A stretch of DNA of 64,000 nt from Effrenium voratum (Eukaryota > Sar > Dinophyceae > Suessiales > Symbiodiniaceae), in the NCBI GenBank assembly GCA_963377175.1, contig CAUJNA010001724.1, positions 695,001 through 759,000 of the forward strand. Reading direction: 5' to 3'. A program made the translations under genes and the position numbers. The first letter of the stretch is position 1. Every line of letters starts with the position of its first letter. Below, piece by piece: positions 52,867 to 63,609 of the stretch. Below the pieces are notes generated by a model that was not told where the DNA came from, ran no database searches, and was given only the letters and a program-made list of their open reading frames with translations.

Positions 52867-53433
52867 AGTCAAGTTTGTGTTACAGGAAAACAACTCGAAC
52901 ACACATTCACGAGAACCCACGCACGGAAGTGATAGAGTTTTTGTTTCGGAAAGACAACTCACAACCCACGCGCGGTAGTGATACATTCAAGTCACAATGA
53001 ACACACATTCACAAGAACGGCAGTGATAGCGATCGTGTTACAGGAGAACAACTCCAAACGCACACAGGGCAGTTATCGATAATCTTTGTGCTACAGGAGA
53101 ACAACTCACAATGAAAACGCATTCACGTGAACGCACGCTCGGCAGCGATAGAGTGCGTGCTTCAGGAGAGCATCACAACCCACGCGCGCCAGTGATAAAG
53201 TTCGTGTTACAGAAGAATAACTCACAATGAACACCCGCGCACGCCAGTGATACAGTTCGTGCTACAGGAGAACAACTCATAAGGAACACACATTCATGAG
53301 AAGCCACACACGACAGTGATAGAACTCGTGTTACATGAGAGCAACTCCTGGCACAATGAACGCACATTCACGAAAACCCACGCACGACAGTGCGAAAGTT
53401 CGTGTTACAGGAGAACCGCGCACAATTAATCCA
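52867..53433. repeat. Diverged minisatellite, unit about 60-68 bp, about nine copies
   Basis: Repeated order: 'gttacaggagaacaactcac', 'aatgaacacacattcacgag', 'aacccacgcacg-cagtgata'. Copies differ in length and lack some segments, so the array is old. No continuous ORF. Confidence 0.85.
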
Positions 53434-53880
53434 CATTCAGGAACACCTGGTAACTACAAAAGAGAGCTCTCACAATATGAGGTTGTTTAAACTGGTGAAA
53501 TGGAGTGGGAAGAGGCGGTGCAGGATTTCGTGCATCAGCCGTATGACCATTGCCGGCTAAGCGTTCCAAAGAGCAGCGCGTTTTCCCTGCCGAAAAAAGC
53601 TGTCGCGGGGCCGCAAGCGGGCGGGCCACAAACCACAAGTCACGAGAGGTCATGCTTAGCCGTTCATCTAGGCACTATATATCCGGGCGAAGAACACCTG
53701 ACTGTACGAGAATTAATCCCTTCCCCCTTTTAATAAATGGACCCTATTGATAAATACTATTTTTCCCAGACCGCCGGGTCCCCAATACTACTTTTAGAAT
53801 AGGCCAATTCAAAACCAATACTAAACTCTCGGATTTCTCACCCAGACCAGCCTATGGGTAATTAGTCCAGGACCCAAGCT
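53434..53880. other. Unassigned
   Basis: A trace of family D occurs near 53517 ('ggtgcaggatttcgtgcatc'). No gene recognised. Confidence 0.4.
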
Positions 53881-54205
53881 CCTGGAGTACATTTCCTTGA
53901 CTACGTTTGTGCTACACAGTTGCGACTTTCGAGCCGGAGCTCCGGGAGCACGTTTCCTTTACTACGGTTGTACTACAAAGTTGCGACTTTCGAGCCGGAG
54001 CTCCGGGAGCACGTTTCCTTTACTACGGTTGTACTACAAAGTTGCGACTTTCGAGCCGGAGCTCCGGGAGCACGTTTCCTTTACTACGGTTGTACTACAA
54101 AGTTGCGACTTTCGAGCCGGAGCTCCGGGAGCACGTTTCCTTTACTACGGTTGTACTACAAAGTTGCGACTTTCGAGCCGGAGCTCCGGGAGTACGTTTC
54201 CTTGT
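53881..54205 (+). repeat. 61-bp minisatellite, about five copies, near identical
   Basis: Unit: 'ttgcgactttcgagccggag', 'ctccgggagcacgtttcctt', 'tactacggttgtactacaaa', 'g'. Starts are at 53920, 53981, 54042 and so on. Since 61 is not a multiple of 3, each ORF cycles through three frames with a 183-bp protein period. All plus frames are open. Confidence 0.95.
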
Positions 54206-54495
54206 CTCCGGGGGCCCCATCATGATTTACTAATAGGGGGGGGGGCCGGGTTTATTATTAGGGGAAGGGATTATGAAGTTGATCCTTTAGACCTTCAAGT
54301 GCTGTCCAAACACAGTAGAAGGTCACAATAAATAAAGGAATATCTGTTCCCGCCTGCTTTCCTTGTTGGGATAGCAACAATTCTGCGCTATTAAGAACCA
54401 ACTCTACTCTTACAGATAGCCAAACTCAAGTTCAAGTCCAGCCATGCTGCAAGCGCCGCCGCCGCTGCGTCACTCCCCCAGCGAGCATTCCTGCA
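54206..54495. other. Unassigned
   Basis: G-rich run at 54236 and unremarkable sequence. Confidence 0.4.
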
Positions 54496-56010
54496 GTGAA
54501 AAAGAGGCAAGGGCTGAGAAATTCAGATAACAAAAACCCTTGGACGGCAGCCTCAGCACGCATGCCAGCGCATCATCTTATACACTATCCTATGTTGCCA
54601 TCGCTACATGTGGAACTGGCCAACTGGGACCATGAGGATGTTCACTTCTTCATCACCTTGATGATCTTTTTGGAGGCGCGTGCCTTTCCTGCAGGCTTCT
54701 TCTGGGATAAGCATGCATACTTCTTGGACTTGGCAGACTTGGTCTGCGCCACATCCTTGAGGTAGGAGGCTTGCCCAAGCAAGAGGGCATCATTGTGTGG
54801 CTTTGGGGATGAGCTTGTGGCGAAGCTCCTTCATTTCATTGCATGATGCGGCGTAGTGGCGGACTCAGCTGAGCACCTGCTCGCAGATGTTGCAGCTGAC
54901 CTTCTTGACAATCTTGCCGAGAGAATGCTTATAGCCCCAGATGCAGATATCAAACGGCACAAAGGAATAACCTCACTAAATACAGGCATCGCGCGGAAGC
55001 AACATAGGCATCAGGAGCAAGCACGATCATAGACGAAGCACATGTGGGATGAATTCAGCCAGAGAATCGCCTCGATGGCATGCAGGCTCGTGCATGACGG
55101 TCAGGGCTGGAATGCGACCAGACTTAGGGGTCGCAGTACATGCACCATCAATTCGAGCAGTTGCCGACTGTGTCCCTACTGTGCCTGGCTCGGTCGTTTC
55201 GCTTCATAGGAGGATCCTCGCAATGTGGATTCAGCTTCAGGCATCCATCACCAGCCTTTCTATTGGTGGGAGCGAAGACACTGGAAGCGCAATGGGCCTG
55301 ACACACTTTCTCATATGCATGCGAGGCACAGACGACAAGTGACCTCTGAAGAACAACTCTACCTGGTAGCGGATGTGTTTCAAGCTGAAGCACTTCTTGG
55401 AGTCGACGAAGAGGATGCCATCAGTGAGGTCGTCAGGGGACAAAACATTAAACTTCTTGCCATTCGCCCAGCGATAGTTATACCCATAGCTGGGGCGGTG
55501 GCGGTTCTGGCACTCTTTTCTGCTCGTGAAAAGGTTCCGAGGGGGCCCGCGAGATTGTAGCAACTGGCAGCCTCGAATGACACACTCGCTCAGCGGACAG
55601 CTGACCTGCGTACCGAGGACTCCTCGGAGGCAGCAGGCACCACCATGCTCGACCTGGGCTGGAACTGGTGGAAGGTGATGTATTGCAAGAGGTCAGCCAA
55701 GGCACCGCTCGTCATGGCCTGTTCCTCCCATGCGACCTCGTGGCCATTCCGCTGTTCCCACGGATGAGCTTCTCAACGTAGTTGCCCTTCACCTTATCCG
55801 CCTTGATGTAGTGCTGGCAAGCACACACTTTCCCATTCGTTTGTGGAATTTCGGAAGAACTGCCTGACATACACGGATCAAACCCCCTCAGATGCCTCGA
55901 ATGACGCATGATCGGTGTGATGACGCCAAACGTGTGCTGGCGAGTCCCTGGAGGTGAGGTGCTCTGTGGCTTCGATTGCACTAGCGACATATCATCTGGG
56001 CGAGCCATGA
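54496..56010 (-). pseudogene. Decayed minus-strand coding region of unknown family
   Basis: The minus strand carries a chain of protein-like segments in shifting frames with stops. They run HTFGVITPIMRHSRHLRGFD (about 55930), QHYIKADKVKGNYVEKLIRG (about 55790), YGYNYRWANGKKFNVLSPDD and KCFSLKHIRYQVELFFRG (about 55480-55340), then VKKVSCNICEQVLS and AASCNEMKELRHKLIPKA (about 54900-54800). CNIC and later Cys hint at a zinc-binding cluster. The layout suggests a transposon or other accessory protein, but no family is recognised. No short repeats interrupt it. Confidence 0.4.
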
Positions 56011-56099
56011 GTGCAATTGAGGGTCACAGATCAGATGCAGAAGAGACTACGTATACAGCTGAGAGAAGCTGCAGATGTAGGGCATGGATGCTCGTAGAG

Positions 56100-56310
56100 T
56101 GACTCGACAAGAGAAAACAAAGACACCGAAAACAAACAAACATACAAAATCAAAACAAAAACAAAAACAATGCCAACACCCAAAAAAACGCGGGTCTTGA
56201 TTTAATTGTTTTGTGTTTTTGTGTTTCTTCTTTTTTCTTGTTTGTTGTTAATTGTTTGTTGTGTGTGTTTATGGTGTTTTTGTTGTGTGTTGTGTTTTTG
56301 TTTGGTCGCC
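56100..56310. repeat. Low-complexity A/C then T/G tract
   Basis: 'aaacaaaaacaaaaac' grades into 'tgtttttgtgtt' repeats. The Cys/Phe/Val-rich ORFs here are artefacts. Confidence 0.7.
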
Positions 56311-56540
56311 CGCTTCATTTTAACATATATTCCCAAAAACAAAGCACCAACAAAGTGTACTACCACGGTTTCCCCTTCTGCTCTAGATTAACATACCCGC
56401 TCTTTTGAAGGGGTTCCATGATGTTGCCATTCACTTTCCCCGAAAGTGATGCAATCCCATTAGCAGGGAATGCCGACGCACCTGGAGTCCCGTCAATTGA
56501 TCCTGAAGTACGCAATTCCAACGGCGTGCTTTGCATGTTT

Positions 56541-56663
56541 CTAGGGGTTGATTCCCCATTCTTTTCAACCATCCTTCTTTTCAAAAACCAGCTATTTTCC
56601 CTGGGTTTCCGGAGGTTTTCTAGAAAGAAGGATCCCTGGAAAGAATGGGGAGGGTACCCCTAG
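56541..56663 (+). repeat. Family I short repeat, best copy
   Basis: CTAGGGGTTGATTCCCCATT at left and AGAATGGGGAGGGTACCCCTAG at right. The interior arms 'tcaaaaaccagctattttcc' and 'ttccggaggttttctagaaa' fold on themselves. 123 bp. Confidence 0.85.
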
Positions 56664-56988
56664 AATGTTGGTGTGCCCAAACAACGTTTTCAAGTCTCAA
56701 AGCGTCACGCTAGCATTGTGTGCCGAACAGTTGTGAAATGCATTCATGCACGTGGGTTGCCTTCCGAGATCCTGAGGGTTCAATCCCTAACTCAGCTATG
56801 TAAGACGGGGTGCCTTATAAGCAGGCTGCACAGGACTGGTTTGCTGGGTTGGGATACGACGACTTTGTTACCAGCTTCTTTCAGGCTTTCTAGCGGCACG
56901 CACCGGTCCTTTCCAGTCGCCGCACTCTGCCTGGCACAGAAACCAGGCATGACACGACAATGCCATGAGTCCATGTCTTACTGGATTT
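56664..56988. other. Unassigned
   Basis: Plus frame 56673-57044 (123 codons) and overlapping minus frames. No domain. Confidence 0.35.
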
Positions 56989-57076
56989 GGGTGTGTCTTA
57001 AATACCCCCCCCCCAAACAACCAAAAACTGGTTTTCCAAATTAGTATCCCTTTCAACCACAGGGTATCAACACACC
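56989..57076 (+). repeat. Family J-like short repeat
   Basis: 'gggtgtgtcttaaatacccc' at left, 'agggtatcaacacacc' at right, 'ccaaaaactggttttccaaa' inside. Confidence 0.5.
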
Positions 57077-57098
57077 AAAAAAAGGACAAACGCATTTG

Positions 57099-57207
57099 CT
57101 ACCCTCCCAGCAATCAACATGGAAGCTGACGTTCGGAGGGGAGGGGGGTTTAAAGGACCGGGACTCCCGCACGTCACGTTCCATGTGAAACGGGTGGGAG
57201 GGTAGTA
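57099..57207 (+). repeat. Family S short repeat
   Basis: CTACCCTCCCAGC at left and GGTGGGAGGGTAG at right, inverted. 109 bp. Confidence 0.65.
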
Positions 57208-58121
57208 CTTCCCTTGTCTAACTTCACAACTCTTGGTATGGTTGCCCCTCAACCTTTGTTGTTTTTGCGGCTTCCTGCTAGTTCCACAGCGGCTGAGATG
57301 ATAGCCATGTCTACCAAGTTCTAACAATTGAGCTTGTGTTGCTTACACTGGATGAAAGCCATGGTGCCTTGAACCACAGAACCCCAAAAAGACCTTTTGA
57401 ACCTACTGGAATCCTCCTTTTGAACCCTCCCTGAAAGCTGCCCCAAAGCCCCCCAGAGCCTATCTGGGCAGAGACCCCGAATCGCTTCCAGCTGTTGGGG
57501 AAAAAAGTTGACTTTCACAATCCACAGCTTTGCAAAAAAAAACCATTGTTTTTTGCGGCCCCCTGCTAGAATTGAGCAGAACCCCAACAGGGATCCTTAC
57601 ATTATACACCTGAACATTGCAACTTGTAAATGCTGGTTTCCAACTCTATCTTGGTGTTGAAAAAGCCACATGTTTCAAATGGTTACGCAAAATGTATCGA
57701 TCTTTTTAACTCTATTTTGGTGTTGAAAAAGCCACATGTCTCAAATGGTGGCAACATTTGTATCTTTTAAGGAGCCCCCCCCCAAAAAAAAGAGACCAAA
57801 CACCCACCAGCTCCAAGCACAGCGCAGCGACTTCGAGCCCTTCGCCTGGCCGAGGTCCGGAGCAGCTCCTGACCGTTGGAACCGACCGCGCGATTTTTTC
57901 TCCCCGACCGTGGGGAAGGGCTGTGGGTAAAATGCAAAAGGACCACTGTGATACGATGAAAAGGGCTTCACCAAAACCAACCTCAAAGAAAAAGGGGAGA
58001 TTCACTTGTAGAGAAGTGGGGATGAACCCCTAGATCCCATCCCCCTGGAGTCCAAAGCAGCTACGACGACTGTTTGAGGCCTCACAAAATTCGGGATTTT
58101 GAGACACATCTAATTTTCAAA
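57208..58121. other. Unassigned, with small local repeats
   Basis: 'ctatcttggtgttgaaaaag' with 'ccacatgtttcaaatggtta' (57645) is repeated as 'ctattttggtgttgaaaaag' with 'ccacatgtctcaaatggtgg' (57712). A family M piece ('cttggtatggttgc' with 'gtttttgcggcttcctgcta') is at about 57230-57283 and recurs at 59488. A family I right end is at about 57995-58034. Confidence 0.45.
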
Positions 58122-58215
58122 TAGACAACCCTGGGAAATCACACAAAATCAATATAAACCAATCAATTGAGTTGTTCTATTCTAGTAAACTAACCGATCA
58201 AAAGGACACCGCTGG
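58122..58215 (+). repeat. Family L short repeat, right part
   Basis: 'aaatagacaaccctgggaaa', 'ttctagtaaactaaccgatc' and 'aaaaggacacc'. The left end is missing. Confidence 0.45.
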
Positions 58216-58349
58216 TCGCACCGAGTCGCAACTCAAAGCGTTAAACCTTGGTGTCCAGTCCTGAGTGAATGTCTCAGGCATAGCGGCCTGCATAGAGGGT
58301 GCCGCGAGCGTGGTATGCAAACCTGCCGGCACATGGGTCCAATGTGTGT

Positions 58350-58460
58350 CGATGTGAGGCCCCCTCTGCAAACAATTTAAATCACTTTTTGTGGGCCCAA
58401 TTCGGAAAATATTATTTCTGATTCAACCCAAAAAGTTGAAGTCCAAAGATCCAATCCAAT
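58350..58460 (+). repeat. Family Q short repeat
   Basis: 'gaggccccctctgcaaacaa', 'cactttttgtgggcccaatt', 'cggaaaatattatttctgat' and 'caacccaaaaagttgaagtc'. Confidence 0.65.
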
Positions 58461-58861
58461 AGCCATAAAGAATGCTGCTCGTTGCTGTTGTTATTTGTTG
58501 CTGCTTGGTACTCCTTGTTGCCGGTTGCCGGTTGCTGCTACCTGTGGCTTCTTGCCGTCGGGTAGATGCCTGTCACTGCCTGTCACTGCTTGTGGGTCCT
58601 GTATGGTCCTGTTCGACCGTAGCTGTGGCCATTGCTATTTCTGGGACAAAGGTCGGGGAGGCTGGATGTTGGTTTTGGCGGGGTCGCTGTGGGCACAAGG
58701 GATGGCTCTTGCAATCCCCGAACCTGTCCAACCGCATACGCACAACACCAATGACAAGCAATGCGGCCAACCTGGGAGACATGGCTGTCTTTTCTTAGGG
58801 GACCCCAAAATGGCTGGTATCCAACAAACAGGTACCAACTCAACAAGAGACCCACATGCAG
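58461..58861. other. Unassigned; (TTGCTG)-like tract at 58478-58620
   Basis: Leu/Val/Cys-rich ORFs come from imperfect TTGCTG/TTGCCG repeats. A family J-like piece is near 58786-58850. Confidence 0.4.
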
Positions 58862-58948
58862 TCATAGGCGTCCCTTTGCTAAAAACCATCTAAACCGGTG
58901 GCATCCATCAAAATTCTGGCCAAACTCACCAATCAAATGGACGTCACA
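58862..58948 (+). repeat. Family L-like short repeat, diverged
   Basis: 'cataggcgtccctttgctaa' at left and 'ccaatcaaatggacgtcaca' at right. Confidence 0.4.
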
Positions 58949-59100
58949 TCGAGCTTGGCCTTTCGCGATTTCAGCTTGAACCCCATGGAATCCCAGAGCG
59001 CTGAGTTGGATTTGCTGGAAGCGCCTTGAACGTGCGATGCCAAGTTCCGGGGCGATGTGCGCAAAAACCGAGGAGGCCACCTTGCCTTTGTAAGCATATG

Positions 59101-59199
59101 CTAGGTCCTCCAGTAGAAAGGGTAGAACAAGGGTACCCATTTTTTTCTGTAGTCTATTTTGATAGGGGAACCGAGAAAGGGCACTACTGGGGGACCTGG
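59101..59199 (+). repeat. Family A short repeat, short form
   Basis: CTAGGTCCTCCAGTAGAAAG at left, 'tctgtagtctattttgatag' inside, CTACTGGGGGACCTGG at right. About 12 bp of the usual CCCTCCC region is deleted. Confidence 0.85.
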
Positions 59200-59885
59200 G
59201 CACAGAAACCAAGAAGGCCGCTTGCCACTGAGAACGGAAATGGGGGGTTGGTACTGAGTTCAACTGTGAGGACTAAGTCTAAGACACAATTATTGATGAA
59301 TCACATCGTGTGTGTTCGGTTTAAAGACCATACTTTGTAAGACTCAACGTCAAGTGATGAATGACAAAAGGAACTGAGGTCAAACTTTGCGAACCCAAAA
59401 AGTTGCAAACCTCGAACAAAGTGAAACACCAGGCACTTGACAGCATGGAAGCCGTCAGGAGGTCACAATCATTACCTCACAACCCTTGGTATGGTTGCAA
59501 AAATATTTGGTTTTTGCAGCCCCCTACTAAAAATGAACAGAAACAATGAACGACGAAACAAAAAAACAAAAACATGCCAAGAACAGTGAAGAGTCTCTTC
59601 CAGAGGCATCCGCTCGGATTCCAAGTTTGCGGGAGGTAGGGTATCAACCCGGAGGGAGAAATTGCATGTCGAAGGACTTCCTCTAGTTTTGCGCCTGGTT
59701 GAAATGCAAACTTTGCCTTGGTTGGCCACCCCCCCCCCCCCCCTCATCTGCAACTGCTATGGGCAAACTGCCAAAGTCGGCAGTGCAATCGGCTTTGTCA
59801 TCCCACTTGCATGGCACCTGACAGGGCGTCCCTTCAAAAAGGAAGCGTTGATTCAAGAGCCCTCCCGGAAGCGCCACAAGAGGCG
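59200..59885. other. Unassigned
   Basis: A family M piece near 59488-59525. No gene recognised. Confidence 0.4.
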
Positions 59886-60103
59886 ATCAGGTAGTCAGTA
59901 AGCCCAGTGAACCCACAAAAGTCATCGTTATACTCAGTTGTTCAGCGACCCTGGAAAAAAAAGGGAACCCTTTTTGGGGAAGACCATTTTAGTGGGGCAG
60001 CCACCAACAAAAAAAGGGGAACAAGGGAGCCACTGAACAACTGAGTACAAGTCTCCGTTCAGTGGGTTATTTCACCAGGCTTACGATCACCACTTACTCC
60101 GTA
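59886..60103 (+). repeat. Family C short repeat carrying a nested family Y element
   Basis: Family C parts 'gtagtcagtaagcccagtga', 'acccacaaaagtcatcgtta' at left and 'agtctccgttcagtgggtta', 'tttcaccaggcttacgatca' at right are separated by the Y element. This shows that C was present before Y inserted. Confidence 0.75.
59931..60047 (+). repeat. Family Y short repeat nested in family C
   Basis: TACTCAGTTGTTCAG at left and CACTGAACAACTGAGTA at right are inverted ends. The insertion point corresponds to 'gttataagtctcc' of intact C copies, and TA at both ends may be the duplicated target. Confidence 0.8.
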
Positions 60104-60782
60104 CCAAATCAATCGCCCCTTCCAGCAGCACCTCTGGGAGAATCCCCTGCCTGCACCTCTCTCCAGGGCGCCGGTGCAACATGCCATGCAGTCGGGACAT
60201 GCATCCGTTGACGAAGAGTTACGACAAACTACGCGTAGGTGGCCTGTTGGAAAAAATCGATGGGTTTCAGCTTCCATGTGGTAAATGGAATCATCCCATC
60301 CAACCACTGGAACCCATCTATTTTGAAAAACAAAACTAACCTAACTATGAAAACATGTGGCTGTCAAGCCCAGATCCCCTGCAAAAATATGCATTTCATC
60401 TTGGTTTCTGTTGACCCCAGTCCCCACTCTTGACGCAGATGCGCGGAACCATCTTCATCACCATGACCTATGTGTACCGTGTTGTTGGCGTCTTGCGCTC
60501 ACTTGGACGGCCATCTTGGCGTCAAATACCAGGGAAGCAGCCCCTCATTTGGACACGCTGCGTGCTGTGGATGCAGCTCTGTGGTTTGGTGTGTCTTTTC
60601 TCCTGCGCTCAAACATACATGCTAAAGATGCATTCCAGACAAGTCCTGACTTATGTTCTAGCTTGCATCCGGATTCCGACGAATCGTTGATCAACATGCG
60701 CCTCATCTACTCCGCCAGGCTGAGCGAGCCAAGCCATGAGCCAGGCAAGCACAGGGCCTTGTCAAACAGCGCTGATGCTTGA
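60104..60782. other. Unassigned
   Basis: Plus frame 60357-60782 (141 codons, no domain) and shorter minus frames. No short repeat recognised. Confidence 0.35.
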
Positions 60783-60913
60783 GATACTGTGGATGGTTGC
60801 GAAATCCAGTTCGCACCAGCTTGAAACCAATAAAAACCATTGTTGGTTGGTATTTACAGGGGAATCATCATTCCAGGGTTTCTTGGGTGGTGCAGGATTT
60901 CGTCCATCCACTG
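60783..60913 (+). repeat. Family D short repeat
   Basis: GATACTGTGGATGGTTGCGA at left and CAGGATTTCGTCCATCCACT at right. The interior 'gcttgaaaccaataaaaacc' and 'attgttggttggtatttaca' is close to 50634. Confidence 0.85.
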
Positions 60914-61046
60914 CATCAAGGCTGCCAAGTTGCGACGGCTTTCCAGCAAACCTATATACAACACACTCACCCGAGGCAAAGCAAATAGTGCAAGAAAAAA
61001 AATCACAAGCCACCAACAACACTGGAAAGGCAAGAAGCAGTAACCA

Positions 61047-61143
61047 CATGTCGGTCTGTCTTTTTCAGTGCACCCCCTGTTGGTTGGTTTTGCCAACAGG
61101 AACACTGTCATTTTGGGGGTGTCCCGTAAAAAAGAAAAACGTC
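61047..61143 (+). repeat. Family J-like short repeat
   Basis: 'gtcggtctgtctttttcagt' at left, 'cattttgggggtgtcccgta' and 'aaaaagaaaaacg' at right. Confidence 0.45.
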
Positions 61144-61316
61144 CACGTACAAAGAAGAAGCAATTGCAAGCTCTGTCCACCGATGACTCACACAGGGAAA
61201 AGCTAAGGGCACCTCACAGCGAATCCAGTCCCTTAGGCAAGTGGGTGCCTTTGTTGAGGTTGGACCGTTGGAACCCCAAAATTGTGGTTCTCCTTTTTGG
61301 TTTCTCTTCAAAAAAC

Positions 61317-61494
61317 ACACAATCAAAGAAGTACCCTCGGGAAAAAAAGGTACAGTTCGGCAGAATCTCCTTAAAAGCCACGCAATCAAACGAGCACCCT
61401 CGACAAAAAGAAAAGTACAGTCTGGCAGAATCTCTTTAAAATCCACAATCAAATGAGTACCCTCAAACAAAAAAGTACACTCAGCACGACTCGT
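61317..61494 (-). repeat. 63-bp (21-codon) tandem repeat, 2.8 copies
   Basis: AATCAAA starts at 61321, 61384 and 61447, exactly 63 bp apart. The unit holds 'gagtaccctc', 'aaaaaagtaca', 'ggcagaatctctttaaa'. The minus frame repeats CTFLFEGTHLIVDFKEILPD-like units without stops, so the repeat keeps frame. The plus frame is also open. Confidence 0.9.
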
Positions 61495-61639
61495 GGAACT
61501 CCTACATGCTGAAGCGTGATCTCGGCTCGTGGGAGCGGCGTTGGAAATGACCACGGGCTGGGGTCAAGGTGGCTGACTTACCACGACCAATCCCGTGGCA
61601 TCGATTCAGCCGAAAAGGTGGTGTTTTCTGCCATGACAA
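61495..61639. other. Unassigned
   Basis: Short open frames only. Confidence 0.4.
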
Positions 61640-61736
61640 TTACCCTCCCACCAGCCAACGTGGGTTTGTGCACAGACCCCTGTAGAACGACAGAAAGGGC
61701 CTTTTGGCACTTCATGTTCGTTGGTGGAAGGGTAAC
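61640..61736 (+). repeat. Family S short repeat
   Basis: TTACCCTCCCACCA at left and TTGGTGGAAGGGTAA at right, inverted ends. Confidence 0.7.
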
Positions 61737-61984
61737 CTTTTCGTCTTCACACCTTGCTGGAAAGAAGCAGCATCAAACAAACAGCCATGCAACCACGGGG
61801 TTTGGTGCAATGCACAGGTCCAAGATTCGAAGGCTACGAACGTGGTTGTGAAACTTCAGGATCCTCCTAAACCACAATGATAAGGAACATTGTGAAACTT
61901 TGTGTTTACCACCAAAATAAATGGTCCCCATCCCAAAACGCTTAAAAGGCCCATGAACTCAGGAAGTGAGGCCAAGGGTACCTG
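61737..61984. other. Unassigned, with a family Z right end at about 61945-61970
   Basis: 'catgaactcaggaagtgagg' matches the right end of family Z. Confidence 0.45.
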
Positions 61985-62091
61985 CCATTTGCTTAACCCG
62001 ACTGGGAAAAATAGAACAAATCCAGTAGTGATAGATACCCTTTAAAACCAACAGGGGAAAATAAAAACATTCATTCATTTCAGCAAATGGA
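61985..62091 (+). repeat. Family B short repeat
   Basis: GCCATTTGCTTAACCC at left and AGCAAATGGATGGTAC at right. GGTACCTGCCATTTGC and GCAAATGGATGGTACA extend the inverted arms. Confidence 0.85.
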
Positions 62092-62233
62092 TGGTACAGA
62101 AACTTCACCCGGGACTCCGCCGCTCGATCCGATCGAGCATCCCAAACCCACGCCTCCACCCCGAGCGCCGCTGCGCAGCGCTCTGTGGCGTTCTGCGCGT
62201 GAAAGGTCTCCTCCTGGCAGCTTCTGCCAGATT

Positions 62234-62361
62234 CTAGGGGTACCTTCCCCCTTCTTTCGAGGCATCCTTCTTTCTACTAAACTTAAACCACCAAAAACCT
62301 GGGGAAACAGCTGGTTTTTGAAAAGACCGATGGTTGAAGAGAATGGGGAATCAACCCCTTC
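62234..62361 (+). repeat. Family I short repeat
   Basis: CTAGGGGTACCTTCCCCCTT at left and AGAATGGGGAATCAACCCCT at right. The interior matches 56541. Confidence 0.75.
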
Positions 62362-62501
62362 CTGGATCGATTGAAGTCAAATCCAAACTGTATGCTTTGC
62401 AAACCAGAAAGTGATGGCAAACAATGGTGGACAAAAAAACACATCTCAGGGCCTTTTTTTTAATATTTGCAGCCTCAACCCCACAATTTCTGTACGCTCC
62501 A

Positions 62502-62642
62502 GGCAAGTGGTTAAGCCTGTTGAAATCACCCACAAAAGCCGTGTTTTTTCCCCCTTTTTTTCCCGCTCAGTCTCGGTTCAATGGGGTTTTTAAGTACCTG
62601 GCTTACTAACCACTTCCGAAGTACGAAGCACCCGATCGCTTT
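62502..62642 (+). repeat. Family C short repeat
   Basis: 'ggcaagtggttaagcctgtt', 'cccacaaaagccgtg' at left, 'gtacctggcttactaaccac' and 'gaagcacccgatcgcttt' at right. A T/C-rich run sits in the middle. Confidence 0.65.
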
Positions 62643-62903
62643 GAGTAGCTCTTTCCCCCTGAGCAAAATGATCATTAAATTGAAAAGGTAAATTCATAAA
62701 CCACTGACCTTGTGCCAGGAGAACCGACCTGATGCGTGCCGGGATATACAGTTGTCCAAGTGATTCACCTTCAATCATGGATAGTTTAAGGTACAGGATC
62801 GTCTCTGAAAAGTCACTCGCTCAAGATTCTCCTGCAAGTGGAGCAAATCCTCACGATGCCACGCCATTTTGGCGTTTGAACGGCAACTCAACGGCTTCAA
62901 ATT

Positions 62904-63015
62904 CTTCCATTTGCTTTTTCGCCCCCTAGAAAAAAAATGAGAAACTATGTCCAGTAGTGAAATCGATTCCAACTTTAAAACCAACAGGGGAAAAAACACA
63001 ATTCAGCAAATGGAT
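62904..63015 (+). repeat. Family B short repeat
   Basis: CTTCCATTTGCTTTTTCGCC at left, 'gtccagtagtgaaatcgatt', 'ttaaaaccaacaggggaaaa' inside, 'cagcaaatgga' at right. Confidence 0.85.
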
Positions 63016-63315
63016 TCTTGCAACAAAAAGCGACAGATTCGACAAGAACAACTTGGCCGATCGATCCGGTAAATGCCCTGCTCCTGGCCCTCGTCGCCCA
63101 ACAGCTTCCACCGCATAGCGCAGGAGTGCGAGGTGCGGCGCCCGTCCTGCACCACCTCGGCGCGTTTTAACTCTTCCCCCCCGGAAACTGCTGAAAGGGG
63201 CGATTGTTTTTCTGTTCATTGTTGGCACGGGGCTGAAGCTTTTTGCTACATACCAAGGGTTGTAAAGACAGGCATTGTCTTTGGGGGTGTCGTTTTTGAG
63301 GCTGTTCACAGCTTC
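63016..63315. other. Unassigned
   Basis: The minus frame 63309-62926 extends into the B element. No domain. Confidence 0.35.
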
Positions 63316-63447
63316 CTAGGGGAAACGTCCATCTCCATACTTTCCAGGGATCCGGATCTTTCTAGGAAACCTCCAAAAAACCCTGGGAAAATGGCGATCG
63401 GTTTTGAAAAGAACGATGGCTGCAAAGCATGGGGAATCAACCCCTAG
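63316..63447 (+). repeat. Family I short repeat
   Basis: CTAGGGGAAACG at left and GGGGAATCAACCCCTAG at right. It is directly followed by a family C copy with one base between. Confidence 0.8.
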
Positions 63448-63448
63448 A

Positions 63449-63557
63449 AAAGGGGCGATCGGGTAAGTAAGTGGTTAGGCCTGGTCATAACCCACTTGCC
63501 ATGGTTATAAGTCTCCTAAGTAGGTGATGACCAGGCGAAGTACCCCCCTTTAAGTGG
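63449..63557 (+). repeat. Family C short repeat
   Basis: 'aaaggggcgatcgggtaagt' at left and 'cgaagtacccccctttaagt' at right. GTAAGTAAGTGG after CGG is an excellent 5' splice-site match on the plus strand, and the right end offers TTTAAG. Confidence 0.75.
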
Positions 63558-63609
63558 TGGGCTTGTGAATCAAGATGGAGAAAGCGCCCGAAATACAAGC
63601 CCATGTAAG

